64,000 nt of DNA from Paenibacillus silviterrae. Lineage in GTDB: Bacteria; Bacillota; Bacilli; Paenibacillales; NBRC-103111. The notes under the pieces are model-generated. The model did no database searches. It was not told where the DNA came from and worked only from the letters and a program-made list of their open reading frames with translations. The stretch covers positions 1,240,001 through 1,304,000 of the forward strand of contig NZ_JASKUT010000001.1 of NCBI RefSeq assembly GCF_030167925.1. Direction: 5' to 3'. Made by a program: the position numbers and the translations under genes. Of this stretch, positions 9,240-17,184 are shown piece by piece (position 1 is the first letter of the stretch; every line of letters starts with the position of its first letter).

Positions 9240-9994
9240 GTATAGATCCAAGGCCTTTTACAGAACAAACGGTACTCATTACAGGAGCCAGCCGTGGAAT
9301 CGGCGCCGCCATTGCGCGGCGCTTTTCCTCCATTGGCATGAATGTGGTGATTCATTACCTGCAGTCCCATGAGGCTGCGAACGAAACAGCGCGGAGCTGT
9401 ATGAGTCACGGCTCGAGGGTACTTACCGTTACAGCGGATCTCCGTTCCAAGGAGCAGATTGAGCGCATGCAGGAGAAGCTGGAGCATCACGGACTGATAC
9501 CCGATATTTTAGTAAACAATGCCGGTATTTCTCATTACGGGCTTCTGTCCGATGTAACGGAAGAGCAATGGGATGAAGTAATGGATATTAATCTCAAAGG
9601 TACCTTCCTGATGAGTCAGCACTTTATGAAGCCGATGATTGCCCGTAAGTACGGGCGAATTATAAACGTATCCTCCATCTGGGGCATTTCCGGAGCGTCC
9701 TGCGAGGTCGCCTATTCAACCGCTAAGGGGGGCTTAAATGCCTTTACGAAGGCGTTGGCCAAAGAGCTTGCCCCGTCGGGAGTGACGGTAAATGCAGTAG
9801 CGCCCGGCGCAGTAGATACGCAAATGCTGTCCGGTTTCAATGAACAGGAGAAAGCGGCGCTGGAGAACGATATTCCCGTAGGCCGGTTCGCCCAGCCGGA
9901 TGAAATCGCTTCCCTTGTGTATTTTCTCGCGCTGCCTGAATCAGGCTATATTACCGGTCAAATCATCAGCCCTAACGGAGGCTGGCTGACTTGA
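9236..9994 (+). CDS. ymfI: SDR reductase YmfI (EF-P 5-aminopentanone reductase type)
   Basis: 252 aa classical short-chain dehydrogenase. The NAD(P)-binding TGASRGIG is at residues ~16-23, NNAG at ~94-97, and the catalytic Ser146/147, Tyr160 and Lys164 (YSTAK) are all present. Overall it resembles FabG. Its place after ymfF-ymfH identifies it as YmfI, which in B. subtilis completes the 5-aminopentanol modification of elongation factor P by reducing 5-aminopentanone. Assignment to EF-P reduction rather than fatty-acid synthesis rests on synteny; efp itself is not in the window. Confidence 0.85.
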   Translation: MSIDPRPFTEQTVLITGASRGIGAAIARRFSSIGMNVVIHYLQSHEAANETARSCMSHGSRVLTVTADLRSKEQIERMQEKLEHHGLIPDILVNNAGISHYGLLSDVTEEQWDEVMDINLKGTFLMSQHFMKPMIARKYGRIINVSSIWGISGASCEVAYSTAKGGLNAFTKALAKELAPSGVTVNAVAPGAVDTQMLSGFNEQEKAALENDIPVGRFAQPDEIASLVYFLALPESGYITGQIISPNGGWLT

Positions 9995-10000
9995 TTAAGG

Positions 10001-10006
10001 TATAAT
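10001..10006 (+). promoter_or_regulatory. Perfect -10 element before ymfJ
   Basis: TATAAT stands 68 bases before the ymfJ ATG, just after the ymfI stop. No convincing -35 is present. Transcription from here would begin the mRNA shortly before the leader hairpin. Confidence 0.35.
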
Positions 10007-10030
10007 CGAAGCCCAAATGGTGAACCTTAA

Positions 10031-10064
10031 CCTTTGTAACGACCACTTATCATTACAAAGGAGG
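10031..10064 (+). promoter_or_regulatory. Leader hairpin sequestering the ymfJ ribosome-binding site
   Basis: CCTTTGTAA (10031-10039) is perfectly complementary to TTACAAAGG (10053-10061). The 3' arm contains the first half of the Shine-Dalgarno AAAGGAGG (10057-10064). When folded, the ribosome-binding site would be partly hidden, which suggests translational control. Confidence 0.55.
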
Positions 10065-10073
10065 AATCGGATC

Positions 10074-10328
10074 ATGGCAACTGTATTGAAGGTGTTCGAG
10101 CGTTGGAAAGAATTTTTGGGTAACCGCGTAGAGCAGGCGGAAAACGCGGGGATGTCCGAAGAGACAATCTCCAAGCTGGCTTTTCAAATCGGTGAGTTCC
10201 TTTCCGATAAAGTAGATCCGGAGAACAAAGAAGAACGCGTACTGAAAGAGCTTTGGGACGTAAGTGACGAAACCGAAAGAAAAACGCTTGCGAAAATTAT
10301 GGTCAAGCTGGCGAAAAATAATAACTAA
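10074..10328 (+). CDS. ymfJ: DUF3243 protein YmfJ
   Basis: 84 aa from ATG 10074 with AAAGGAGG 9 bases upstream; the frame is open back to 10017, but only this start has a ribosome-binding site. It is a small soluble helical protein (ATVLKVFERWKEFLGNRV) of the DUF3243 family, found at this place in Bacillus and Paenibacillus. The function is not known. It has its own -10 element, a hairpin-masked ribosome-binding site and a terminator, so it looks like a separately controlled single-gene unit inside the ymf cluster. Confidence 0.85.
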   Translation: MATVLKVFERWKEFLGNRVEQAENAGMSEETISKLAFQIGEFLSDKVDPENKEERVLKELWDVSDETERKTLAKIMVKLAKNNN

Positions 10329-10347
10329 CGGTATACGGCAATAATGC

Positions 10348-10375
10348 AAGCCTCCTCTTGTGGGAGGCTTTTCCT
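10348..10375 (+). terminator. Rho-independent terminator after ymfJ
   Basis: AAGCCTCC (10348-10355) pairs with GGAGGCTT (10363-10370), followed by TTCCTT. Confidence 0.75.
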
Positions 10376-10384
10376 TGCATTTCA

Positions 10385-10393
10385 TGCTATACT
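10385..10393 (+). promoter_or_regulatory. Extended -10 promoter before the lipoprotein gene
   Basis: TGCTATACT is a TGn-extended -10 with TATACT (10388-10393), 40 bases upstream of the next gene and just after a terminator. No good -35 is present, which extended -10 promoters tolerate. Confidence 0.4.
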
Positions 10394-10432
10394 AGGGAAA
10401 CAATCATGGGAAACAGGAGAGTTTGAACGAAG

Positions 10433-11275
10433 ATGTACAGAATGAAGTGGACTTTATTATGCTTGTGTTTTTTGAGCTTGATGTCATTAGCCGCCTGCGG
10501 TAGAAACATTCCTGTTATTGACTCTGCGCTTCTGGAATCCAAATCCTCGATATTGATGATTACCAGACCTCATCTACCGGACGCGCTCTACGCCCAAATC
10601 GGACAAACGTTGAACAGCTGGAGAGATCAGCACCATATCGCCTACGAATGGCTTCCTGGCGCGGCTGCGCTGCAGGAGGAGCAAACAGCAAAAGTCCGTG
10701 CAGGTGCATATGATTATATCATTGTCGTTGGAACCGAACCGGTTCGCAACCTGCTGCCGTTAGCCTCCTCCATGCCGGAGAAACGCTGGATTTTTCTTGA
10801 TGACGCCATGGGAGCAGCCGTACCGGCTATAACGGAGAAGCATATCTCTTTGCGTCATGTTCCGGAAGGGCTCATCCAATCGGAATGGGACGAGTGGGTT
10901 AGACAGCAGCTTGTAACTGGGCGTATGATCGAATGGGTGACCACTGCCGCGTATCCGATTCCGGCGGATTGGGCGCCTTCCGAAGAGGCGGAGCGCATCA
11001 CGCTTGCCGACGTAAACGGCTGGTTTCAGCAGCTGCAGTTTCAAGTGAAATCTCACGGCCCCGCTTGGATTGTGACTTACGCTCCAATCGATTCAGCATC
11101 CATGCAGCGATTAAGAACATTGCAGGTACCTGTAATGAATTTGGCCTCAACCGTAGTGGACCTGCAGTGGGATGCTATTTTTAAGGATATTCAGGAACAG
11201 CTGGTTTCCCACACGTTAAAGCCCGGTTCGAGGGTATATCAAACTAACGAAATGAAGGTAATCAAGAGTTCTTAA
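10433..11275 (+). CDS. Putative lipoprotein of unknown function
   Basis: 280 aa. The first 22 residues are a lipoprotein signal (hydrophobic run ending SLAAC, Cys22 lipidated), so the protein should be anchored on the outer face of the membrane. The body has alternating strand/helix segments (SSILMITRP, YDYIIVVGTEPVRNLL, RWIFLDDA) that resemble a periplasmic-binding-protein or BMP/PnrA-like fold; this is an impression, not a family match. AGGAGA lies about 11 bases before ATG 10433; ATG 10442 is also possible. It sits between ymfJ and ymfK with its own promoter-like element. I do not recognise it. Confidence 0.6.
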   Translation: MYRMKWTLLCLCFLSLMSLAACGRNIPVIDSALLESKSSILMITRPHLPDALYAQIGQTLNSWRDQHHIAYEWLPGAAALQEEQTAKVRAGAYDYIIVVGTEPVRNLLPLASSMPEKRWIFLDDAMGAAVPAITEKHISLRHVPEGLIQSEWDEWVRQQLVTGRMIEWVTTAAYPIPADWAPSEEAERITLADVNGWFQQLQFQVKSHGPAWIVTYAPIDSASMQRLRTLQVPVMNLASTVVDLQWDAIFKDIQEQLVSHTLKPGSRVYQTNEMKVIKSS

Positions 11276-11363
11276 AAATATTATGAACTTTAAGAAGGGT
11301 TTTTGCGAATTTTGTAGAATATTTTTGTAACAAATGACAAAAATGAAGAACGGAGCTTTCGAC

Positions 11364-12143
11364 ATGGCCAACGAACATAATGAAGTTAAGCAGTGGTATA
11401 TGGAGTACCGAATACATAAGAATCGTCCGGGTCTTCTTGGGGATATCGCTTCGCTTATGGGGATGCTGGATATTAATATAGTCACAATTAACGGGGTAGA
11501 GGACCGTACGCGCGGATTGCTGCTGCAAACCCATGATGAAGAAAAAATCGAATTAATGGGTAAAATGTTGAAAAAAGTGGATAATATAACTATTACTGCT
11601 TTAAGACCGCCAAAATTGGTGGATATTCTTGCCGTTCGTCACGGCCGTTACATCGAACGGGATTCGGACGACCGCAAAACGTTCCGCTTCACTCGGGATG
11701 AATTAGGTCTTCTTGTCGATTTTCTCGGGGAAATCTTCAAGCGTGAAGGCAACCAGGTTGTAGGACTTCGAGGCATGCCTCGTGTAGGTAAGACCGAATC
11801 GATTATCGCAGGAAGCGTTTGCTCGAACAAGCGCTGGACCTTTGTATCTTCCACCCTGCTGAGACAGACGGTTCGCAGCCAATTATCCGAGGATGAAATG
11901 AATCCGAACAACGTGTTCATCATTGACGGCATCGTTTCCACCATTCGTTCTAACGAGAAGCATCACACGCTTCTCCAGGAAATCATGAATATGCCTTCCA
12001 CAAAGGTTATTGAGCATCCTGATATTTTTATCAGGGAATCGGAATATACATATGATCGTTTCGACTATATTGTAGAGCTGCGGAATTCACCGGATGAGGA
12101 AATTAATTACGAATCGTTCACCAGCGGCTTCGACGACTATTGA
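11364..12143 (+). CDS. ymfK: DUF3388 protein YmfK (ACT-like plus P-loop)
   Basis: 259 aa from ATG 11364, with CGGAG 8 bases upstream; ATG 11334 is open but less well placed. Residues ~10-80 look like an ACT-type small-molecule-binding domain (KNRPGLLGDIASLMGMLDINI). Near residue 140 is a P-loop-like GMPRVGKTES. B. subtilis YmfK has about the same length and the same place before the RodZ-like ymfM. The function is unknown. The combination of a regulatory ligand domain with a nucleotide-binding motif suggests a regulator or NTPase switch (inference). Confidence 0.8.
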   Translation: MANEHNEVKQWYMEYRIHKNRPGLLGDIASLMGMLDINIVTINGVEDRTRGLLLQTHDEEKIELMGKMLKKVDNITITALRPPKLVDILAVRHGRYIERDSDDRKTFRFTRDELGLLVDFLGEIFKREGNQVVGLRGMPRVGKTESIIAGSVCSNKRWTFVSSTLLRQTVRSQLSEDEMNPNNVFIIDGIVSTIRSNEKHHTLLQEIMNMPSTKVIEHPDIFIRESEYTYDRFDYIVELRNSPDEEINYESFTSGFDDY

Positions 12144-12180
12144 AACATTACTGACAACCATCAGCTGAAGGGGTGACAAA

Positions 12181-13053
12181 ATGTCCGATCTCGGTTCATT
12201 GCTGCGGAAAGCGCGATTGGAGAAAAAAATATCACTCGAGGATCTTCAAGAAACGACCAAAATTCGCAAGGCCTACTTGGAAGCGATTGAAGAAGGAAAC
12301 TACAAGATGCTTCCCGGGAATTTTTATGTACGTGCCTTTATTAAAACGTACGCGGAAGCGGTAGGCCTCGATCCGAACGAAGTGCTGAATCTTTACCAAA
12401 GCGTCATCCCTTCGCCGGAGCCAGAGCATGTGGAGCCGATCCGCAGCAAGCGAACCTCGCGCAATACGGAGCGGATCGGCAAATGGGCTTCCAATGTGAT
12501 GATGATTTCTTTTGTCGTTCTGATTCTAGGGATAATCTATTATTACCTTCAGAACAACTACCAAGGTCCGGCGAGCGACGTCAGCAACGAGCCACGCAGG
12601 GTGACCGATAACGTCATTCCGAGCACGCCGCCTAACCCGTCTCCCGCGGTGAATCCGGACGGGGGCACCGGTACGCTTGCCGTTAAGCCCCCCGAGCAGG
12701 TGGCCGCGAAGCCGCCGGAGCCTCCGAAGATTGAAGTGAAGCTGGATCGGAGTGAGCGGGGTACTGACTATTACACCGTGACCAACACGGACAAACTGCA
12801 GATTGTCATGAAGGTGACCGGGGAAATGTGCTGGGTTGAGGTCGATTCGATCCAGGGTGAGAAGCGCTCCGTAATCGATCAGGGAACCTACCATAACGGA
12901 AGCGAGAAAACCTGGGAGCTGCCGAATTCCGCCTTCCTTATTTTCGGCAGATCCAACGCTGTAGAACTGCTTGTGAACGGAACTCCGGTTACCGTAGGGG
13001 ACACCCCTAATGCAAAGCGTATTCAGGTGGATTTGCTGAAGCAGGGTACATAA
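12181..13053 (+). CDS. rodZ: RodZ-like protein (YmfM)
   Basis: 290 aa bitopic membrane protein with the RodZ plan. A cytoplasmic helix-turn-helix domain lies at residues ~1-75 (SLEDLQETTKIRKAYLEAIEEG). A single membrane span follows at ~100-122, then a Pro-rich extracytoplasmic linker (~135-190) and a C-terminal beta-rich DUF4115 domain (~195-288). RodZ links MreB-type actin filaments to the elongation machinery and helps set rod shape. The ATG at 12181 has GAAGGGGTGA upstream. It follows ymfK as in Bacillus. Confidence 0.88.
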   Translation: MSDLGSLLRKARLEKKISLEDLQETTKIRKAYLEAIEEGNYKMLPGNFYVRAFIKTYAEAVGLDPNEVLNLYQSVIPSPEPEHVEPIRSKRTSRNTERIGKWASNVMMISFVVLILGIIYYYLQNNYQGPASDVSNEPRRVTDNVIPSTPPNPSPAVNPDGGTGTLAVKPPEQVAAKPPEPPKIEVKLDRSERGTDYYTVTNTDKLQIVMKVTGEMCWVEVDSIQGEKRSVIDQGTYHNGSEKTWELPNSAFLIFGRSNAVELLVNGTPVTVGDTPNAKRIQVDLLKQGT

Positions 13054-13072
13054 TAGGAGTTATCGTAACGGG

Positions 13073-13110
13073 AAGACACGCTTAGCCTTTGTGCTGAGGG
13101 TGTCTTTTTT
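13073..13110 (+). terminator. Rho-independent terminator after rodZ
   Basis: AAGACACGCTTAGC (13073-13086) pairs with GCTGAGGGTGTCTT (13093-13106) with one mismatch and one G-U, then TTTT. Confidence 0.8.
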
Positions 13111-13160
13111 GGTAAAATAGGGGAGTGAACATTTTAATCGTCAGTAAAGGAAGTGCGGTA

Positions 13161-13652
13161 ATGAGCTCAGAAAATTCATTTGACATTGTTTCGAAGGTCG
13201 ATTTGCAGGAATTGAATAACGCAATTAACCAAGCGGAGAAGGAGATCGCCACTCGTTTTGACTTCAAAGGAAGCAAGAGCAGCATTGCGCTGGAGAAGGA
13301 AGATTTGGTCGTTATCTCCGATGATGAATTTAAGCTTCAGAATGTGCTCGATATTTTACAATCGAAGATGGCGAAGCGCGGAATTGCATTGAAAAATCTT
13401 GATTACGGTAAGGTCGAGCCTGCTGCGGGCAGTACGGTTCGCCAGCGCATCAAGGTGAAGCAGGGAGTGGATCAGGATAACGCGAAGAAGATCAACGTGC
13501 TGATCCGAGATTCTAAGCTGAAGGTCAAAAGCCAAATTCAAGGCGATCAAATCCGTGTGACCGGCAAAAGCAAGGATGATCTTCAAGCTGTCATGCAGCT
13601 GCTGCGCAAATCGGATATTTCCTTGGATTTGCAGTTTATTAATTTCCGTTAA
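13161..13652 (+). CDS. yajQ: YajQ family nucleotide-binding protein
   Basis: 163 aa, the exact usual length of YajQ, from ATG 13161 with AAAGGAAG upstream (a GTG at 13125 is open but unsupported). Hallmarks seen are [13 protein letters not shown] at the N-terminus, [12 protein letters not shown] around residues 30-41, and a second similar alpha/beta domain ([29 protein letters not shown]). Some YajQ proteins bind cyclic di-GMP and act as regulators in Gram-negative bacteria; the role in Firmicutes is unclear. It is flanked by terminators, so it forms its own transcription unit. Confidence 0.92.
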   Translation: MSSENSFDIVSKVDLQELNNAINQAEKEIATRFDFKGSKSSIALEKEDLVVISDDEFKLQNVLDILQSKMAKRGIALKNLDYGKVEPAAGSTVRQRIKVKQGVDQDNAKKINVLIRDSKLKVKSQIQGDQIRVTGKSKDDLQAVMQLLRKSDISLDLQFINFR

Positions 13653-13671
13653 TGTGCGGATGATAGATTTT

Positions 13672-13711
13672 GCCCTTGCCTTTCCATCGGGAAAGCAGGG
13701 GCCTTTATTTT
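13672..13711 (+). terminator. Rho-independent terminator after yajQ
   Basis: GCCCTTGCCTTTCC (13672-13685) pairs with GGAAAGCAGGGGC (13690-13702) with one bulge and one G-U, followed by CTTTATTTTTT. Confidence 0.8.
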
Positions 13712-13741
13712 TTGACACTCTTGATTCGCTTATATTATACT
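13712..13741 (+). promoter_or_regulatory. Sigma-A promoter for rimO-pgsA
   Basis: A perfect TTGACA (13712-13717), an 18-base spacer and TATACT (13736-13741) lie 45 bases before rimO, immediately after the yajQ terminator. Confidence 0.7.
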
Positions 13742-13785
13742 TGTAGCATGCAGTTTTTTAGGGAAAAAAGTTTGGAGGATCATTC

Positions 13786-15114
13786 ATGACAGAGAAAGTT
13801 AAAGTGGTTACCCTCGGATGTGAGAAGAACCTGGTGGATTCGGAAATCATGTCCGGCCTCATCCATGAGCGCGGGTATTCGCTTGTCACCGAGAAGGAAG
13901 AGGCTACGGTTATCATTGTCAATACATGCGGTTTCATCGATGCGGCCAAGGAGGAATCGGTTAATACGATTCTGGATATGGCTGAGCTGAAGCAAACGGC
14001 GAATCTCAAGGCGCTCATCGTCTCGGGCTGCTTGACGCAGCGCTACAAGGACGAGATGATGAAGGAGATGCCGGAGATCGACGGAATCGTAGGAACCGGT
14101 GATTTTGATAAAATCAACGAGATCATCGACCAAGCGTTAAGCGGACGCAAGCCGGTACTGGTCGGCAATCCGGTGTTTAATTACGAGAAGAAGCTGCCTA
14201 GACGCGTAACGACGCCTCGGTATACCGCTTATGTCAAAATCGCTGAGGGCTGCGACAATGCATGTACGTTCTGCAGTATTCCGATCATGCGGGGGAAATT
14301 CCGCAGCCGGAGCATGGAATCCATCCTTGATGAGGTGCAGCAGCTTGCGTCTCAAGGCGTGAAGGAAATCAGTCTCATTGCCCAGGATTCTACGAATTAC
14401 GGTACGGATTTGTATGACGGATTTATGCTGCCCGCACTGCTGAATAAGGTTAGCGAGGTACCCGGCATCGAATGGGTACGGCTTCATTATGCTTACCCCG
14501 GCTTCTTTACGGACGAGCTGATCGATGTGATAGCCTCGAACCCGAAGGTATGTAAGTATATTGACATGCCGCTGCAGCACAGCGAGGATTCGATACTGAA
14601 GCGGATGAGAAGACCGGGCCGCCAGCGCGATACGCGCGAGCTTGTCAAGAAAATCCGGGAGCGGATTCCGAACGTATCCCTGCGAACTTCTCTCATCGTC
14701 GGCTTCCCGGGGGAAACGGAAGAGGATTTCGAGAATTTGAAGCAATTCGTTCGTGAAATGCAGTTTGATCGTTTGGGTGTATTTACGTATTCGCAAGAAG
14801 AGGATACACCGGCATCCCGCCTGCCTGACCAGCTGCCTGAGGATGTTAAGGAATACCGGGCGAATGTGCTGATGGAGATCCAACGCGAAATTTCCAATGA
14901 GCGTAACGGGCATCGCATCGGACAAGTAATCGATGTGCTGATCGAGAAATACGACGGACGCAACGATGTGTACGTAGGCCGTTCCCAGTACGACGCTCCG
15001 GAAATCGACGGAGAAGTATTCGTCGGCGGCGCTAAGCTTGCCATCGGCCAAATGGCCAAGGTGCGTATTACCCACTCGTTCGAGTTCGATTTGTCCGGGG
15101 AGGTTGTGGCATGA
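13786..15114 (+). CDS. rimO: Ribosomal protein S12 methylthiotransferase RimO
   Basis: 442 aa radical-SAM enzyme that adds a methylthio group to a conserved Asp of ribosomal protein S12. The N-terminal UPF0004 domain has LGCEKNLVDSE with its cluster-binding cysteines; the radical-SAM motif is Cys156-x3-Cys160-x2-Cys163. The C-terminal TRAM domain ends the protein (~375-440). The EKNLVDSE signature and the CSIPIMRGKFRSR sequence after the last Cys separate it from MiaB, also present at 26.8 kb. Its last four bases overlap pgsA (ATGA). Confidence 0.95.
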   Translation: MTEKVKVVTLGCEKNLVDSEIMSGLIHERGYSLVTEKEEATVIIVNTCGFIDAAKEESVNTILDMAELKQTANLKALIVSGCLTQRYKDEMMKEMPEIDGIVGTGDFDKINEIIDQALSGRKPVLVGNPVFNYEKKLPRRVTTPRYTAYVKIAEGCDNACTFCSIPIMRGKFRSRSMESILDEVQQLASQGVKEISLIAQDSTNYGTDLYDGFMLPALLNKVSEVPGIEWVRLHYAYPGFFTDELIDVIASNPKVCKYIDMPLQHSEDSILKRMRRPGRQRDTRELVKKIRERIPNVSLRTSLIVGFPGETEEDFENLKQFVREMQFDRLGVFTYSQEEDTPASRLPDQLPEDVKEYRANVLMEIQREISNERNGHRIGQVIDVLIEKYDGRNDVYVGRSQYDAPEIDGEVFVGGAKLAIGQMAKVRITHSFEFDLSGEVVA

Positions 15115-15692
15115 ACCTGGCCAACCGCATCACTTTGGTTAGGATTCTCTTAGTTCCCATCATTATGTTCTTTTTGCTCGTAAAGGTGAAATTTCCGCAC
15201 ATCCGGATCGAGCAATTCAGCATTACCTACAATCAAATTATCGCAGTGCTGATCTTTATTATTGCTGCCAGCACGGATAGTCTCGACGGATATATCGCAC
15301 GGAAGAGAAAGCTTGTCACGAATTTGGGCAAGCTTCTCGACCCGCTTGCGGATAAGCTTCTTGTTTCCGCCGTGCTTGTGTCTCTGGTTGAGATGGATAA
15401 GCTTGATGCATGGATTGCGATTGTTATCATCAGCCGTGAGTTTGCCGTGACGGGACTGCGCCAAATCGCCTTGCTGGAAGGCCATGTCATGGCGGCCAGC
15501 AAGTGGGGCAAATGGAAGACCGGCGTTCAGATTACGGCTATTATCGCGCTTCTTATTAACAATTTTCCATTCGCGCTCATCAATTTCCGATTCGATGTAA
15601 TAGCAAGCTGGGTGGCTGCCATTATCACCCTGTATTCCGGTTACGATTATTTTGTGAAAAATAAGCATGTCATGAACTTAGATGACGCATAA
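15111..15692 (+). CDS. pgsA: CDP-diacylglycerol-glycerol-3-phosphate 3-phosphatidyltransferase
   Basis: 193 aa integral membrane enzyme that makes phosphatidylglycerophosphate, the first committed step to phosphatidylglycerol and cardiolipin. The CDP-alcohol phosphotransferase motif is complete: DGYIAR followed by G (in NLGKLLDPLADK) with the two downstream Asp residues. Several hydrophobic segments are visible (IIMFFLLV, IIAVLIFIIAA, the C-terminal VIASWVAAIITLY). It overlaps rimO by 4 bases. Length and motif are normal. Confidence 0.95.
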   Translation: MNLANRITLVRILLVPIIMFFLLVKVKFPHIRIEQFSITYNQIIAVLIFIIAASTDSLDGYIARKRKLVTNLGKLLDPLADKLLVSAVLVSLVEMDKLDAWIAIVIISREFAVTGLRQIALLEGHVMAASKWGKWKTGVQITAIIALLINNFPFALINFRFDVIASWVAAIITLYSGYDYFVKNKHVMNLDDA

Positions 15693-15722
15693 ACAGTAGG
15701 CCTCGCCTATTGTTTTTGTATT
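15692..15722 (+). terminator. Rho-independent terminator after pgsA
   Basis: AACAGTAGGC (15692-15701) and GCCTATTGTT (15705-15714) form a tight hairpin with one G-U, followed by TTTGTATTTTA. It begins at the pgsA stop codon. Confidence 0.75.
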
Positions 15723-15751
15723 TTATCCCACGCCGAAAGCGGGTACATAAC

Positions 15752-16999
15752 ATGAAAGCCGAAATCATTGCGGTAGGAACCGAATTGCTGATGGGCCAGA
15801 TCGTCAATACGAACGCACAGTATATAGCCCGTGCTTGCGCGGATATCGGGGTAGGCGTGTATTATCAGACCGTGGTTGGAGATAACCCGGAGAGAATGAT
15901 GGAAGCCTTTCGTATTGCCATGAGCCGAGCAGATGTTGTCATTTGTACAGGGGGGCTTGGACCGACACAGGACGACCTGACGAAGGATGTGCTGGCCGGG
16001 CTGGTTCGGCAGAAGCTGGTGCTGCACCGGCCTTCCATGGATAAGATCGAGGAGCTGTTTCGCAATCGGAACATGCCGATGGTGGAGAGCAATGCCCGTC
16101 AGGCATTGATGCCGGAGCACAGCGATCCGCTGCAGAATGACACAGGTCTTGCCGTTGGAGTAGCGTTAACGTTCGAGGGAACTCATTTTATTTTGCTGCC
16201 GGGGCCGCCGAAGGAAATGAAGCCGATGTTCGACCGCTATGCAGCTCCATGGATTCAGTCCAGACTGGAGGGAGTACAGCCGCTGCATTCGGTGATGCTG
16301 AAATTTGCCGGGATCGGCGAATCGCTGCTGGAGCATAAACTGATTGACTTAATCAAGGAGCAGACGGATCCTACCATCGCGCCTTATGCGAAGGAAGGAG
16401 AGGTTGCGATACGTCTGACTACTAGGGCAGCTACGGCTGCAGAGGCTGAGAGCAGGCTTAAGCCGCTGGAAGAAGAAATTCGCCGGCGTTTAGGACAGCA
16501 TGTATATGCTTCGGAGGATATTACGATCGAACAGCAAATCGTGCGGATGCTGAAGGAGCGCGGACAGAAGCTGGCTGTAGCGGAGAGCTGCTCCGGCGGT
16601 CTGCTGAGCGATATGCTGACGGCCATACCGGGCAGCTCCGCAGCGTTTGCGGGAGGCATTGTCTGTTACTCCAATGAGCTGAAGCATAAGCTCCTGGGGG
16701 TGCCTATGGAGCAGCTGGAGGGGCCGTCGGCTCCGGGGGCGATCAGCGAACAGACGGCGAGAACACTCGCCGAGCAGCTGCTTGTTCGGGTGACGGCGGA
16801 TTACGGCATATCCGTCACAGGGGTTGCCGGTCCGGACGAATCGGAAGGCAAGCCGGTCGGAACTGTCTACGTTGGACTTGCGGTTCGCGGCGGGCAAACG
16901 ACGGTATTTCCGCTGCAGCTCTCGGGAAACCGGGAATCTATCAAGCTTCGCTCGGCGAAAAGCGCTTTATATCAACTGTGGAAGCTGCTAAAAACATAG
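15752..16999 (+). CDS. cinA: Competence/damage-inducible protein CinA
   Basis: 415 aa from ATG 15752 (weak AGCGGG upstream; the frame is open back to 15710). Two domains are visible. The N-terminal MoaB/MogA-like COG1058 domain runs from MKAEIIAVGTELLMG through TGGLGPTQDD; the C-terminal CinA domain (~255-410) holds AVAESCSGGLLSD and GVAGPDESEGKPVG, which in the family has NMN deamidase activity. CinA-type proteins recycle pyridine nucleotides and are co-expressed with recA in competent streptococci. Here recA follows, but a terminator and a LexA-controlled promoter separate them. Confidence 0.94.
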   Translation: MKAEIIAVGTELLMGQIVNTNAQYIARACADIGVGVYYQTVVGDNPERMMEAFRIAMSRADVVICTGGLGPTQDDLTKDVLAGLVRQKLVLHRPSMDKIEELFRNRNMPMVESNARQALMPEHSDPLQNDTGLAVGVALTFEGTHFILLPGPPKEMKPMFDRYAAPWIQSRLEGVQPLHSVMLKFAGIGESLLEHKLIDLIKEQTDPTIAPYAKEGEVAIRLTTRAATAAEAESRLKPLEEEIRRRLGQHVYASEDITIEQQIVRMLKERGQKLAVAESCSGGLLSDMLTAIPGSSAAFAGGIVCYSNELKHKLLGVPMEQLEGPSAPGAISEQTARTLAEQLLVRVTADYGISVTGVAGPDESEGKPVGTVYVGLAVRGGQTTVFPLQLSGNRESIKLRSAKSALYQLWKLLKT

Positions 17000-17045
17000 T
17001 TGCCAATCCATAGAAAGTAAGCTATAATTTCTTATAACGGAAGCA

Positions 17046-17086
17046 CCGTAACAAGTTCATCATCAATTTGTTACGGTTTTTCTTTT
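17046..17086 (+). terminator. Rho-independent terminator between cinA and recA
   Basis: CCGTAACAA (17046-17054) pairs perfectly with TTGTTACGG (17068-17076), followed by TTTTTCTTTT. Confidence 0.9.
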
Positions 17087-17096
17087 GCCACTGATG

Positions 17097-17110
17097 CGAA
17101 TGTATGTTCG
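17097..17110 (+). promoter_or_regulatory. LexA (SOS) box of recA
   Basis: CGAATGTATGTTCG matches the Gram-positive LexA/DinR site CGAACnnnnGTTCG at all but one position and lies ten bases upstream of the recA -35 hexamer. It implies induction of recA by DNA damage. Confidence 0.85.
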
Positions 17111-17119
17111 AAAAAATAC

Positions 17120-17148
17120 TTGGCAACGGGCCAAAAACAAGTTATGAT
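17120..17148 (+). promoter_or_regulatory. Sigma-A promoter of recA
   Basis: TTGGCA (17120-17125), a 17-base spacer and TATGAT (17143-17148), each one base off consensus, lie 36 bases before the TTG start and directly downstream of the LexA box. Confidence 0.75.
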
Positions 17149-17184
17149 AGAACTATACCAATTTGGAAGAAGGAAGTGAGTTTT

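Noticed and set aside
14137..15075. 312-codon minus-strand frame inside rimO
   Set aside because: Shadow of the rimO coding frame with no recognisable domain and no start signals.
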